Below are positions 19,063 through 28,138 of a DNA stretch of 64,000 bases, one piece after another. The stretch spans positions 620,001 to 684,000 of the forward strand of contig NZ_CP048437.1 in the NCBI RefSeq assembly GCF_010509575.1. Reading direction: 5' to 3'. Origin of the DNA: Faecalibacterium duncaniae (lineage in GTDB: Bacteria; Bacillota; Clostridia; Oscillospirales; Ruminococcaceae). The notes beneath the pieces are model-generated. The model worked only from the letters and a program-made list of their open reading frames with translations. It did no database searches and was not told the origin of the DNA. The position numbers were made by a program, and so were the translations under genes. Within the stretch, counting starts at the first letter, position 1. Each line of letters begins with the position of its first letter.

Positions 19063-19854
19063 ATGAAACTATCAGCCTGTATTGTTGTATATAACGGCTA
19101 TGACGAGGCGCTGAAGGCGGCGCAGACGGTGCTGCACTGCACGCGCCGCTACCCGGTGACCCTGTATCTGGTGGACAATGCCAGCCCGGACGGCAGCGGC
19201 AAAAAGCTGGAGCAGGCCGTGGCGGACGGCCTGCTGGCAGCAGGCCCGGGCCAGCAGGTGGTGGTGCACTGCCGCACCGAGAACGGCGGCTTTGGCACCG
19301 GCCATAATATGATCCTGCCCGAGCTGGACAGTGATTTCCACTTTATCCTCAACCCGGATATCCAGCTGACCGCTGATACCCTGAGTGATCTGGCCGACTG
19401 GATGGCTGCCCACCCGGATGCCGTGATGGCCCGGCCCTCGCTGGTGTTCCCGGACGGCAAGCCCCAGCAGCTGCCCCTGCGCCGGTGCGCCCTGCGGCCC
19501 ATGCTCTACCGCCAGCTGCCCCGGCTCAGCTTCTGGAAAGGCCAGAACGACCACTACCTGATGCTGGATGAGGACCTGACCAGGCCCATCGAGATCGAGT
19601 TCTGCACCGGCAGCTTTTCCGGTGTGCGCACCAGCACCTTCAAGGCGGTGGGCGGCTTTGACGAGAGCTACTTCATGTATGTGGAGGATGCGGACCTCAC
19701 CCAGAAGATGCGCACCCGGGGCAAGGTGTATCTGGTGCCCCAGTATACCGCCATCCACGCTTGGCACCGCGCTGCCCACCGGGATCTCAAGCCCGCCCTC
19801 TGGCAGACAGGAAACCTGCTGAAGTATTTCCATAAGTGGGGCTTCAAGTGGTAA
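19063..19854 (+). CDS. Family 2 glycosyltransferase (rhamnosyltransferase-like)
   Basis: A 263-residue enzyme. KLSACIVVYNGYDEALKA is the GT2 nucleotide-binding start, TENGGFGTGHNM and FILNPDIQLTADTL the donor/metal-binding region (the DxD equivalent is NPD), and GGFDESYFMYVEDADLTQKMR the acceptor-side motif typical of WbbL/RfbF-like rhamnosyltransferases. The ATG at 19063 is 7 bases after GGAG, which lies in the end of the preceding gene, so the two are co-translated. The dTDP-rhamnose genes that follow support a rhamnosyl donor (inference). Confidence 0.85.
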   Translation: MKLSACIVVYNGYDEALKAAQTVLHCTRRYPVTLYLVDNASPDGSGKKLEQAVADGLLAAGPGQQVVVHCRTENGGFGTGHNMILPELDSDFHFILNPDIQLTADTLSDLADWMAAHPDAVMARPSLVFPDGKPQQLPLRRCALRPMLYRQLPRLSFWKGQNDHYLMLDEDLTRPIEIEFCTGSFSGVRTSTFKAVGGFDESYFMYVEDADLTQKMRTRGKVYLVPQYTAIHAWHRAAHRDLKPALWQTGNLLKYFHKWGFKW

Positions 19855-19911
19855 GAAACGCTCCACCATCGCGATGTGCTGCCGCCGCAGGCGGCTGAAC
19901 GGTTCTGTTTG

Positions 19912-19952
19912 ACGGCCTGTTCCGGAAAAAATTCTGGAACAGGCCGTTTTTT
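19912..19952 (+). terminator. Terminator after the glycosyltransferase genes
   Basis: Stem ACGGCCTGTTCC with GGAACAGGCCGT, A-rich loop, then six T. Confidence 0.9.
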
Positions 19953-20041
19953 CTTGCTTTTTTTTCGATTTGAGAGTAGAATAAGGTGTAAAACTATCTG
20001 ATGCCGCCCCGCGCGGCCGGAACTTTTACCCTGTAACTTTG

Positions 20042-20070
20042 TTGACAGCGGACGCAGCTCCGCTTTGAAT
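20042..20070 (+). promoter_or_regulatory. Promoter for rfbA-rfbD
   Basis: TTGACA (20042-20047), 17-base spacer, TTGAAT (20065-20070). A small hairpin (GGTGA/TTCACC) follows in the leader near 20078-20094. Confidence 0.45.
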
Positions 20071-20141
20071 ATTACGAGGTGAGCGTTTCACCCCGTATAG
20101 CTGCACAACTTTTTCAATACAAATAAAGGAGTGCACAAATT

Positions 20142-21029
20142 ATGAAAGGCATTATTCTGGCCGGCGGTGCCGGCACCCGGCTTTATCCGTTGACGATGGT
20201 CACCAGCAAGCAGCTGCTGCCTGTCTACGATAAGCCCATGATCTACTATCCTCTGTCCACCCTCATGCTGGCGGGCATTCAGGATATCCTGATCATCTCC
20301 ACCCCCACTGATACGCCGCGCTTTGAGGCGCTGCTGGGCGATGGCAGCCAGTACGGCATCCATCTGCAATATAAGGTCCAGCCCTCTCCCGATGGTCTGG
20401 CACAGGCCTTTATTCTGGGCGAAGAGTTCATCGGCGACGACTGCTGCGCCATGATCCTGGGCGACAACATCTTCTACGGCAACGGCTTCTCCAAGATCCT
20501 CAAGACTGCCGCCGCCAATGCAGAGACCAAGGGCCGCTGCACCGTGTTCGGCTATTATGTGCAGGACCCCGAGCGTTTCGGCATCGTGGAATTTGACCAG
20601 AACGGCAAGGTGCTGAGCGTGGAAGAAAAGCCCGAGCACCCGAAGAGCAATTACGCCATCACCGGCCTGTACTTCTACAACAAGGAAGTGGTCCAGATGG
20701 CAAAGCAGGTCAAGCCCTCTGCCCGCGGTGAGCTGGAGATCACGACCCTGAACGATATGTACCTGAAGAAGGACGAGCTGGATGTCCAGCTGCTGGGCCG
20801 CGGCTTTGCATGGCTGGATACCGGCACGATGGAGAGCCTGGTGGATGCCGCCGACTTCGTCCGCATGGTCGAGAAGCGTCAGGGCATCAAGATCAGCGCC
20901 CCCGAAGAGATCGCCTTCAAGTACGGCTGGATCGACCGCGAGACCCTGCTGGAGAGCGCTTCCCGCTATGGTAAGAGCCCCTACGGCCAGCACCTCAAGA
21001 ACGTGGCCGATGGAAAACTGAGATATTGA
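20142..21029 (+). CDS. rfbA: Glucose-1-phosphate thymidylyltransferase
   Basis: A 295-residue enzyme that makes dTDP-glucose, the first step to dTDP-L-rhamnose. [18 protein letters not shown] is the nucleotide-binding signature; [48 protein letters not shown] and [12 protein letters not shown] are all standard RmlA blocks. Length is normal. AAAGGAG stands 11 bases upstream of the ATG. It is followed after 19 bases by rfbD. Confidence 0.95.
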   Translation: MKGIILAGGAGTRLYPLTMVTSKQLLPVYDKPMIYYPLSTLMLAGIQDILIISTPTDTPRFEALLGDGSQYGIHLQYKVQPSPDGLAQAFILGEEFIGDDCCAMILGDNIFYGNGFSKILKTAAANAETKGRCTVFGYYVQDPERFGIVEFDQNGKVLSVEEKPEHPKSNYAITGLYFYNKEVVQMAKQVKPSARGELEITTLNDMYLKKDELDVQLLGRGFAWLDTGTMESLVDAADFVRMVEKRQGIKISAPEEIAFKYGWIDRETLLESASRYGKSPYGQHLKNVADGKLRY

Positions 21030-21048
21030 TGCAGGAGGGGAATCACCC

Positions 21049-21969
21049 ATGAAAATCATCGTCACCGGCTGCAAGGGCCAGCTTGGCACCGAGATCATCA
21101 AGCAGCTGCGGGAGGGCCGCAGCGAGATCGGCCCCATCCCCGAAAAGCTGATGAATGCCACCGTGATCCCGGTGGACCTGCCGGAGCTGGACATCTCCAA
21201 CTATAAGATGGTGGATGACTTCATCCGCCGCCAGCGCCCGGATGTCATCATCAACTGCGCCGCCTACACCAATGTGGACGGCTGCGAGGTGAACCACGAC
21301 GCAGCCTTCAAGGCAAACGCTCTGGGCCCCCGCAATCTGGCACAGGCCGCCGAAAAGACCGGTGCCCGCCTGGTGCATGTCTCCACGGACTATGTGTTCT
21401 CCGGCCGTGAGAACGGCGGCATTGCACAGGACGAGGCCACCATCCCCGGCCCCATCAGCGCCTACGGCTCCACCAAGCTCATGGGCGAAAAGTATGTGGA
21501 GCAGTTCTGCCACCGCCACTTTATCGTCCGCACGGCATGGCTGTACAGCTACTACGGCAAGAACTTCGTCAAGACCATCGTCAACGCTGGCCGGAAATTC
21601 GGCAAGCTGGAGGTGGTCAACGACCAGTGCGGCAACCCCACCAACGCGGTTGACCTGGCCCATGAGCTGCTGCAGCTCTGCGTGACCCATGAGTACGGCC
21701 TGTATCACTGCACCGGTGAGGGCATCTGCTCCTGGTACGATTTTGCTTCCGAGATCATCCGCCTGTCTGGCGTAGATGCCTCTGTGGCCCCCTGCACCAG
21801 CGAGGAGTACAAGGCCAAGCATCCCGAAAGTGCTGACCGCCCCAAGTGGAGCGCACTGGACAACCGGATGCTCCGCTGCACCGTGGGCAACGATGTGCGG
21901 GACTGGAAAGAGGCCCTGGCCTGCTTCTTCGCCCACTGGGACGGCGAGAATGGGATGAAAACGAATTAA
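21049..21969 (+). CDS. rfbD: dTDP-4-dehydrorhamnose reductase
   Basis: A 306-residue short-chain dehydrogenase performing the last step of dTDP-L-rhamnose synthesis. The Rossmann motif GCKGQLGTEI lies at 7-16, NCAAYTNVDGCE and STDYVFSG are substrate/cofactor strands, and YGSTKLMGEK holds the catalytic Y-x3-K pair. AGGAGGGG precedes the ATG. The stop codon touches a 235-bp repeat element that separates it from rfbB. Confidence 0.94.
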   Translation: MKIIVTGCKGQLGTEIIKQLREGRSEIGPIPEKLMNATVIPVDLPELDISNYKMVDDFIRRQRPDVIINCAAYTNVDGCEVNHDAAFKANALGPRNLAQAAEKTGARLVHVSTDYVFSGRENGGIAQDEATIPGPISAYGSTKLMGEKYVEQFCHRHFIVRTAWLYSYYGKNFVKTIVNAGRKFGKLEVVNDQCGNPTNAVDLAHELLQLCVTHEYGLYHCTGEGICSWYDFASEIIRLSGVDASVAPCTSEEYKAKHPESADRPKWSALDNRMLRCTVGNDVRDWKEALACFFAHWDGENGMKTN

Positions 21970-22203
21970 ACCTCTCCGTCATTGCTAACGCAATGCCACC
22001 TCTCCTAGTAGGAGAGGCCTTGGCATAGGGGTTCTTTTTCGCAATGATCGCCTATCGGCTCCAAAACCGGCATCTGCCGTAAGGGTGAAGGCTTTGCGCC
22101 AGCAGAGCAAATAGGAGCGAAACGTTAGACCACGAAAACGCGACGGCCTGCCAAGGGCTCCCCTACTAGGGGAGCTGTCGAGCGGATGCGAGACTGAGAG
22201 GTT
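21969..22203. repeat. Inverted-repeat-bounded intergenic element (copy 2)
   Basis: A 235-bp element starts AACCTCTCCGTCATTGC and ends GCGAGACTGAGAGGTT. About 55 bases at each end form an imperfect inverted repeat: CTCTCCTAGTAGGAGAGGCC on the left matches CTCCCCTAGTAGGGGAGCCC read inward from the right. The left end matches the left end of the 13793-13914 element. It carries no ORF. It may fold into a long cruciform or hairpin in RNA and sits between rfbD and rfbB. Confidence 0.75.
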
Positions 22204-22262
22204 GTACAGAGAAAAAGTTTCCCCAAGAAGATAAAACCTGAAAATTGAGGTAGAATAAACCT

Positions 22263-23327
22263 ATGAAAAAATATCTGATCACCGGCTGCGCCGGTTTTAT
22301 CGGCTCCAACTTTGTCCACTATATGCTCAAGAAGTACCCCGAGATCCTGCTGGTCAACCTGGATAAGCTGACCTACGCGGGCAATCTGGAGAACCTGAAG
22401 GATGTGGAGGGCGACCCCCGCCATGTGTTCGTGCAGGGCGACATCTGCGACAAGGAGCTGGTGGAGAGCCTGTTTGCAAAGTACGATTTCGATTATGTCA
22501 TCAACTTTGCCGCTGAGAGCCATGTGGACCGCTCCATCAAGAACCCCGAGATCTTTGTCCAGAGCAACGTCATGGGCACCGTGAACCTGCTGCAGCGTGC
22601 AAAGGAAGCCTGGTACGATGCCGATGCCAAGACCTGGAAGGAAGGCAAGAAGTACCTGCAGGTCTCCACCGATGAGGTCTACGGCGCTCTGGGTGCCGAG
22701 GGCTACTTCATGGAGACCACCCCGCTGTGCCCCCACAGCCCCTACTCCTCCTCCAAGGCCAGCGCTGATATGTTCGTTATGGCATTCCACGATACCTATG
22801 GTATGCCCATCAACATTACCCGCTGCTCCAACAACTACGGTCCCTATCAGTTCCCCGAGAAGCTGATCCCCCTGATGATCAACAATGTCAAACACCACAA
22901 GCAGCTGCCTGTCTACGGTGACGGTATGCAGATCCGTGACTGGCTGTACGTTGAGGATCACTGCAAGGCCATCGATATGGTCTGCAACGGCGGCAAGATC
23001 GGCGAGGTCTACAATGTGGGCGGCCACAACGAGCGCCCCAACATCTTCATCGTCAAGACCATCATCGCGCAGCTGCACGACCGCCTGAAGGACGACGGCA
23101 TCAGCGAGGATCTGATCAAGCACGTTGCTGACCGTCTGGGCCACGACCGCCGCTACGGCATCGACCCCACCAAGATCAAGAACGATCTGGGCTGGTACCC
23201 CGAGACCCCGTTCGAGAAGGGCATCGTCCTGACCATCGACTGGTATCTCGACCACGAGGAGTGGATGGAGCACATCACCAGCGGCAACTACCAGAAATAC
23301 TACGAGGAAATGTACAAGAATAAGTAA
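22263..23327 (+). CDS. rfbB: dTDP-glucose 4,6-dehydratase
   Basis: A 354-residue NAD-dependent dehydratase converting dTDP-glucose to dTDP-4-keto-6-deoxyglucose. LITGCAGFIGSNFVHYML is the Rossmann motif, DKLTYAGNLENL and FAAESHVDRSI are RmlB hallmarks, STDEVYGALG carries the active-site Asp/Glu pair, and YSSSKASADMFV has the catalytic Y-x3-K. GAGGT is the weak ribosome binding site. It stands after rfbA and rfbD but no rfbC (3,5-epimerase) is present in the window. Confidence 0.95.
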   Translation: MKKYLITGCAGFIGSNFVHYMLKKYPEILLVNLDKLTYAGNLENLKDVEGDPRHVFVQGDICDKELVESLFAKYDFDYVINFAAESHVDRSIKNPEIFVQSNVMGTVNLLQRAKEAWYDADAKTWKEGKKYLQVSTDEVYGALGAEGYFMETTPLCPHSPYSSSKASADMFVMAFHDTYGMPINITRCSNNYGPYQFPEKLIPLMINNVKHHKQLPVYGDGMQIRDWLYVEDHCKAIDMVCNGGKIGEVYNVGGHNERPNIFIVKTIIAQLHDRLKDDGISEDLIKHVADRLGHDRRYGIDPTKIKNDLGWYPETPFEKGIVLTIDWYLDHEEWMEHITSGNYQKYYEEMYKNK

Positions 23328-23354
23328 GTTCTTGTTCGGTTAGGCCTAAAAAGT

Positions 23355-23402
23355 AAAAAGTCCCATGCCCGCACCGCCAAAGTGCTGGGCATGGGACTTT
23401 TT
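23355..23402 (+). terminator. Terminator after rfbB
   Basis: Long stem AAAAAGTCCCATGCCC with GGGCATGGGACTTTTT, with an inner GCAC/GTGC extension. Confidence 0.9.
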
Positions 23403-23524
23403 GCGTCTGGGAACGGTACACCTCTATCGAGGTGTAACATACTAGACTTTGTACCAAAGTCGTGTGCCAAAGGAGATTGTGCTCCTTTGGAATTTCCGTC
23501 ATCATAGAGGAAAGAAACAATCTA

Positions 23525-23980
23525 TTAACTTTCCCATGCAGCAACAATGCTTCTTTCTGGGTTTTGAGGATCAATAGTCACCTTTATAGGTGTTCCATTG
23601 CTCACGAGAGGATTGAACCAAAACCAATGGGACTGTCCATAATAAGTGTCTTTTCCAATCTTATATTGGTACCGGATCACCCAAGGATAAATTACATCTT
23701 CATCAGCAAGGTGATAGGTACTCATGTGGAATTTTATGTGAACCCTTTTTACTGCATTAACTTTTCCGGAAACAATCTTTCCGTTTTTCAGCAGGTCTGC
23801 TTTGCGGATGTCTGTAATCCATGCTACCCCGATAATTGCGATAGCAATAAGCCACGCAGCTATGAGTGCCCCGATTCCAACTTGCTTATAGGCGATAGAA
23901 ATCAGAAAAGCAACAAAAATCCCAACAGCACCAAGAATATGGAGCAAATCTTTAGAAAAGAACTTATGGATTTTTTTCAT
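23525..23980 (-). CDS. Small membrane protein (DUF3592-like)
   Basis: A 151-residue protein of unknown function. Two membrane helices are visible (LLHILGAVGIFVAFLISIAY, about 12-31; IGALIAAWLIAIAIIGVAWI, about 36-55). A beta-rich extracytoplasmic part follows with PWVIRYQYKIGKDTYYGQS and GTPIKVTIDPQNPERSI, which resembles the DUF3592 pattern. AGGAAG lies before the ATG. Its lower GC content contrasts with the flanking rfb and pfkA genes, which could mean recent acquisition. It has no obvious operon partner. Confidence 0.6.
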   Translation of the reverse strand: MKKIHKFFSKDLLHILGAVGIFVAFLISIAYKQVGIGALIAAWLIAIAIIGVAWITDIRKADLLKNGKIVSGKVNAVKRVHIKFHMSTYHLADEDVIYPWVIRYQYKIGKDTYYGQSHWFWFNPLVSNGTPIKVTIDPQNPERSIVAAWES

Positions 23981-24067
23981 GGAGAGACACTTCCTTTCAC
24001 GAGGTTTTGTTACACTTGGAATACGGATAAACCGGGAAGAAGATTGCGGTCATGCCGGAAAGATTTC

Positions 24068-25144
24068 TCAGCCCAAGCTGATTCCCATGCGCTTTGCCAC
24101 GGTGAGGAGCTCGCAGCCCTCGGGGATATTGCGGGTCTTACCGGCGATATCCTCCAGACGGTTGGAGATGACGTGGTTGTTCACGAGAGCCACCGTAACG
24201 CCATACTGCTCGATCTCCACCAGCTTGGCGGCGTAGCTGCCGAACTGGGTGGCCAGCACGCGGTCGTAGGCGCTGGGGCTGCCGCCGCGCTGCATGTGGC
24301 CCGGGATGCAGACCCGGGTCTCCATGCCGGTCTTTTTCTGGACGGCGGCGGCAATGCGGTTGGTGGCGGTGGTGTAACCGGCCTCGGCGCGCTTGGCGGT
24401 CCACTCCTTGCGCTTCAGCTTGGCCTCGTCCACGTTCATGGCACCCTCGGCCACGGCGATGATGGAGAAGTTGGAGCCGCGCTTTGCCCGGCGCTCCACG
24501 GCCTCGCAGACGCGGTCGATGTCGTAGGGCTGCTCGGGCAGCAGGATGATATCCGCGCCGCCTGCAATGCCGGAGTAGAGGGTCAGCCAACCGGCCTTGT
24601 TGCCCATGATCTCGATGCACATCACGCGGCTGTGGCTGCCGGCGGTGGTGTGGATGCGGTCGATGACCTCGGTGGCAATGTCCACAGCGGTGTGGAAGCC
24701 AAAAGTTACATCGGTGCCGTAGATATCATTGTCGATGGTCTTGGGCAGGCCGATGATGTTCAGGCCCTCCTGCGAGAGCAGGTTGGCGGTTTTGTGGGTG
24801 CCATTGCCGCCCAGGCAGAGCAGGCAGTCCAGCTTTGCGTCCTTGTAGGTCTTTTTCATGGCCGCGACTTTATCGATCTTGTCATCCTCGACCACGCGCA
24901 TCAGTTTGAAGGGGGTGCGCTTGGTGCCCAGAATGGTGCCGCCCAGTGTCAGGATGCCGCGGAAGTCATCCTCGCACATCTCCCTGTACTCGCCGTTGAT
25001 CAGGCCGTGGTAGCCGTTCAGGATGCCCACGATCTCCACATTATCACCCATCCGGGCATACAGTGCCTTTGCCACGCCGCGAATGGTTGCGTTCAGGCCC
25101 GGGCAGTCGCCGCCGGAGGTCAGGATGCCAACACGTTTTTTCAT
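24068..25144 (-). CDS. pfkA: 6-phosphofructokinase
   Basis: A 358-residue glycolytic enzyme phosphorylating fructose 6-phosphate. Motifs are GGDCPGLNAT (11-20), GGNGTHKTANL (112-122), PKTIDNDI (134-141, catalytic Asp region) and GHMQRGGSPSAYDR (about 292-305). The residue after GGN is Gly, which normally means ATP as donor, while K135 in PKTIDND is typical of PPi-type or atypical ATP enzymes, so the donor is most likely ATP but should be considered open. The start at 25144 is preceded by GAGGGA. A minus-strand promoter lies at 25209-25237. Confidence 0.92.
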   Translation of the reverse strand: MKKRVGILTSGGDCPGLNATIRGVAKALYARMGDNVEIVGILNGYHGLINGEYREMCEDDFRGILTLGGTILGTKRTPFKLMRVVEDDKIDKVAAMKKTYKDAKLDCLLCLGGNGTHKTANLLSQEGLNIIGLPKTIDNDIYGTDVTFGFHTAVDIATEVIDRIHTTAGSHSRVMCIEIMGNKAGWLTLYSGIAGGADIILLPEQPYDIDRVCEAVERRAKRGSNFSIIAVAEGAMNVDEAKLKRKEWTAKRAEAGYTTATNRIAAAVQKKTGMETRVCIPGHMQRGGSPSAYDRVLATQFGSYAAKLVEIEQYGVTVALVNNHVISNRLEDIAGKTRNIPEGCELLTVAKRMGISLG

Positions 25145-25208
25145 CTCACAAATCCCTCGTTTCCTCTTGATCTTTCCCGCCGCAGAGCAGGGGATATCTG
25201 GTACTATA

Positions 25209-25237
25209 AGAGTATTCCCAAAGGGGAAATGTGTCAA
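25209..25237 (-). promoter_or_regulatory. Promoter for pfkA
   Basis: Minus strand TTGACA (25237-25232), 17-base spacer, TACTCT (25214-25209). Confidence 0.65.
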
Positions 25238-25257
25238 GAAAAAATTTTGTAAAAAGA

Positions 25258-25289
25258 AAAAAGAGACACACCGAAGTATGTCTCTTTTT
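25258..25289 (-). terminator. Terminator of the tRNA-Gln/tRNA-Pro transcript
   Basis: AAAAAGAGACA and TGTCTCTTTTT form an 11-bp stem, read on the minus strand just after tRNA-Pro. Confidence 0.8.
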
Positions 25290-25292
25290 CGA

Positions 25293-25365
25293 TCGGAGCA
25301 GCGGGATTTGAACCCACGGCCTCCTCGTCCCGAACGAGGCGCGCTACCAACTGCGCTATGCCCCG
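25293..25365 (-). tRNA. tRNA-Pro (anticodon CGG)
   Basis: A 73-base cloverleaf on the minus strand: CGGGGCA pairs with TGCTCCG, the anticodon arm CTCGT-TCGGGA-CGAG gives CGG, and the T arm has GGTTCAAATCC. CCA is not encoded. It is co-transcribed with tRNA-Gln upstream. Confidence 0.93.
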
Positions 25366-25402
25366 AAAATACCGCAGCCGGAAGGCGACTGCGGTTTTCT
25401 GG

Positions 25403-25473
25403 TTGGGGATGAGAGAATCGAACTCCCACAAGTAGAGTCAGAGTCTACCGCACTACCACTATGCAAATCCCCA
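25403..25473 (-). tRNA. tRNA-Gln (anticodon CTG)
   Basis: A 71-base cloverleaf on the minus strand: TGGGGAT/ATCCCCA acceptor, anticodon arm GTAGA-CTCTGAC-TCTAC giving CTG, T arm GAGTTCGATTCTC. It is preceded by a consensus promoter. CCA is not encoded. Confidence 0.92.
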
Positions 25474-25518
25474 TCATTCTGTTGTCGTCAGCTTTGAACC
25501 TCGCCGCTGACAAGGGAT

Positions 25519-25547
25519 ATTATACTATACGGCCCGGGTCTTGTCAA
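25519..25547 (-). promoter_or_regulatory. Promoter of the tRNA-Gln/tRNA-Pro pair
   Basis: Minus strand TTGACA (25547-25542), 17-base spacer, TATAAT (25524-25519): a perfect consensus. Confidence 0.9.
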
Positions 25548-25650
25548 CACTTTTTTTGAGATTTTTCGCCTGAGCAGAAAATGCCAAAAACTTTCTCTTT
25601 TCGGCAAAGTATGTTAGAATAGAACCACTAAGATTCAGGAGGATATTTTT

Positions 25651-26532
25651 ATGCTGAAACGTCTGCGCGCAAAGCATCCCATCGGCTTCTGCGTTTTATC
25701 CGAGGTGCTGTTTCTGGGCAGCCTGCTGCTGGCATCCTATCTCATTGTGTTTGCACTGGTGCTCTTTGGGGTGGACCTGGAACGGGTGGACTCCTACTTC
25801 CTCAGCGCCGTGCAGGAGGCGGTGGGCATGGTGGTGGCGTTGGTCATTCTGGGCCGCACCGGTAAGATGTACCTGCTCCGCCGCCGGGGCAGCGGCTTTT
25901 TCAATGGGCTGCTGGTGGGAATGTATCCGCTGGTGCTCATCGGTTACAGCCTGTATACCAAGCTGATGTTCGGGATGCCCGAGGATGGCCAGCTGCAGCC
26001 TGCGTTCAGCATCTTCAGCTTCTTTTTGAGCATGGCACTGGTGGGTGTGGCGGAGGAGTTCATCTTCCGCGGGGTCATTGCCCAGAGCCTGCTGGAGCGC
26101 TTCGGCACCGGCAGGGCGGGGGTCTGGAAAGCCTGTCTGCTGTCGGGCCTGCTGTTTGGCGCGGCCCACCTGACCAATCTGCTGTCCAGCGCTCCCTTCG
26201 GTGTGCTGATGCAGTGTGTCTTTGCGGCATCGCTGGGCACGCTGTTCGCAGCCATCTATTTCCGCACCGGCAACCTGTGGGTCACGGTGTTCCTGCACGG
26301 GGCCATGGACATTGCCTCTATGTTGGTGGGCGGTCTGTACGGCACGGAGGACGTGGCCGAGAGTATTTCGGGCTATGATGCCAGCATGATGCTCTCGATC
26401 TTGATCTATCTTATCCCGACTCTCTTCCTGCTGCGCAAAAAGAAGATCGGCGAGGTGGCGCTCTACTTTGGCCGGGACTGCGCCCCGGCAGCTGCTCCGG
26501 CCCCGGAGGAAAACGGGGAACGGCTCCGGTAA
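25651..26532 (+). CDS. CPBP-family intramembrane metalloprotease
   Basis: A 293-residue integral membrane protein of the CAAX/Abi (CPBP) family. About seven to eight hydrophobic segments are visible. The family motifs are EEFIFRGVIAQSLL (about 138-151, catalytic Glu-Glu and Arg), LFGAAHL (about 170-176, His) and FLHGAMD (about 213-219, His). Substrate is unknown; relatives act in prenyl-protein cleavage or bacteriocin self-immunity. The C-terminal 25 residues are an Ala/Pro-rich cytoplasmic tail. CAGGAGG precedes the ATG. Confidence 0.88.
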   Translation: MLKRLRAKHPIGFCVLSEVLFLGSLLLASYLIVFALVLFGVDLERVDSYFLSAVQEAVGMVVALVILGRTGKMYLLRRRGSGFFNGLLVGMYPLVLIGYSLYTKLMFGMPEDGQLQPAFSIFSFFLSMALVGVAEEFIFRGVIAQSLLERFGTGRAGVWKACLLSGLLFGAAHLTNLLSSAPFGVLMQCVFAASLGTLFAAIYFRTGNLWVTVFLHGAMDIASMLVGGLYGTEDVAESISGYDASMMLSILIYLIPTLFLLRKKKIGEVALYFGRDCAPAAAPAPEENGERLR

Positions 26533-26618
26533 GCCCTCTTGCCTTTTGAAACAAAAAGGATTACAATCAGTCAAGGCAAACCGAGAGACAAATACTTCGA
26601 TTCGGAGGAGAAGATATT

Positions 26619-28103
26619 ATGGCATGTACAACGCTTCTGGTTGGTAAAAACGCATCCTATGACGGCTCCACCATGATCGCCCGCAACGACGATTCCGGTT
26701 CCGGCCATTTCACGGCAAAGAAATTCGTGGTGGTCCAGCCCGAGGAGCATCCGGCGGTCTACCGCTCGGTGCTGTCCCATGTGGAGATCCCGCTGCCCGG
26801 TGACCCCATGCGGATGACCGCCATGCCCAACGCCGTGGAGGGCAAGGGAATCTGGGCCGCAGCCGGTGTCAATGCCGCCAATGTCGGCATGACCGCCACC
26901 GAGACCATCACCTCCAACCCCCGCGTGCTGGGCGCTGACCCGCTGGTGGTGTACCAGCCTGCCAGGGGGGAGCAGCCCGAGGTGCCCGGCGGCATCGGCG
27001 AGGAGGACATCGTCTATCTGGTGCTGCCCTACATCCACACCGCCCGCGAGGGCGTGGAGCGGCTGGGCAAGCTGCTGGAGACCTACGGTACTTACGAGAT
27101 GAACGGCATTGCGTTCCAGGATGTGAACGAGATCTGGTGGCTGGAGACCATCGGCGGCCATCACTGGATGGCACGCCGTGTGCCCGATGACAGTTATGTG
27201 GTGATGCCGAACCAGCTGGGCATTGATGCCTTTGATCTGGACGATGCCTTTGGCGCGCAGGAAAACCACCTCTGCTCGGCTGACCTGAGGGAGTTCATTG
27301 CAAAGTATCACCTCGACCTGGCACAGGACGGCGTGTTCGACCCTCGTGCCGCCTTTGGCAGCCACACCGATTCCGACCACGTTTACAACACGCCTCGCGC
27401 CTGGTACATGCTGCGTACCCTGAACCCCACCACCTGGGTCTGGGATGGCCCCGATGCCGACTATACCCCGGCTTCCGACGACCTGCCCTGGTGCATGGTG
27501 CCTGAGAAGAAGATCACCCCCGAGGACGTGAAGTATGTGCTGTCCAGCCATTATCAGGGCACGCCGTACGATCCGTACGCAAGCTATGGTGCCAGAGAGA
27601 ACCGGGGCGTTTACCGCTCCATCGGCATCAACCGCAACGACTTTGTGGCGCTGATCCAGCTGCGGCCTGATCTGCCCGCCGACCTGCAGGCAGTGGAGTG
27701 GGTGGCCTACGCCTCCAATGCCCTGAACGCCATGGTGCCCTTCTACGCCAATGTGGAGACGACCCCAGCCTATCTGGCCGGCACCACCGGTGAGGTGTCC
27801 ACCGACAGCTTCTACTGGGTCAGCCGGATGATCGCTGCGATGGCGGATGCTTCCTATGGCAAGTCGGTGTTCCATGTCGAGCGCTATGAGCTGGGGGTGC
27901 TCTCCGCCTGCCGTGCCCTGCTGAATCAGTATGACGCAAAGCAGCTGGCCGAGACCGACCCCGCCCGCCGCGCCGCCCTGCGCCAGGAGGCCAACGAGGC
28001 CCTGGCCGCTGAGGTCAAGGCCCGCGCCGCCGACACGCTGGATAAGGTGCTGTTTGAGCTGAGCAGCAATATGAAAAACGCATATTCTCGTTCGGATATG
28101 TGA
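26619..28103 (+). CDS. C69-family dipeptidase
   Basis: A 494-residue Ntn-hydrolase of the PepD/C69 family that cleaves dipeptides. The protein begins MACTTLLVGKNASYDGSTMIARNDD. The cysteine at position 3 is the nucleophile exposed after removal of the first residues, and DGSTMIARNDD, EGKGIWAAAGVNAANVGMTATET and NEIWWLETIGGHHWMARRVPDD are family blocks. There is no signal peptide, so it is cytoplasmic. GAGGAG lies before the ATG, and a strong terminator follows. Confidence 0.92.
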   Translation: MACTTLLVGKNASYDGSTMIARNDDSGSGHFTAKKFVVVQPEEHPAVYRSVLSHVEIPLPGDPMRMTAMPNAVEGKGIWAAAGVNAANVGMTATETITSNPRVLGADPLVVYQPARGEQPEVPGGIGEEDIVYLVLPYIHTAREGVERLGKLLETYGTYEMNGIAFQDVNEIWWLETIGGHHWMARRVPDDSYVVMPNQLGIDAFDLDDAFGAQENHLCSADLREFIAKYHLDLAQDGVFDPRAAFGSHTDSDHVYNTPRAWYMLRTLNPTTWVWDGPDADYTPASDDLPWCMVPEKKITPEDVKYVLSSHYQGTPYDPYASYGARENRGVYRSIGINRNDFVALIQLRPDLPADLQAVEWVAYASNALNAMVPFYANVETTPAYLAGTTGEVSTDSFYWVSRMIAAMADASYGKSVFHVERYELGVLSACRALLNQYDAKQLAETDPARRAALRQEANEALAAEVKARAADTLDKVLFELSSNMKNAYSRSDM

Positions 28104-28138
28104 TATTTGAACGATATAATCCATCTGGTAGAAATAAG

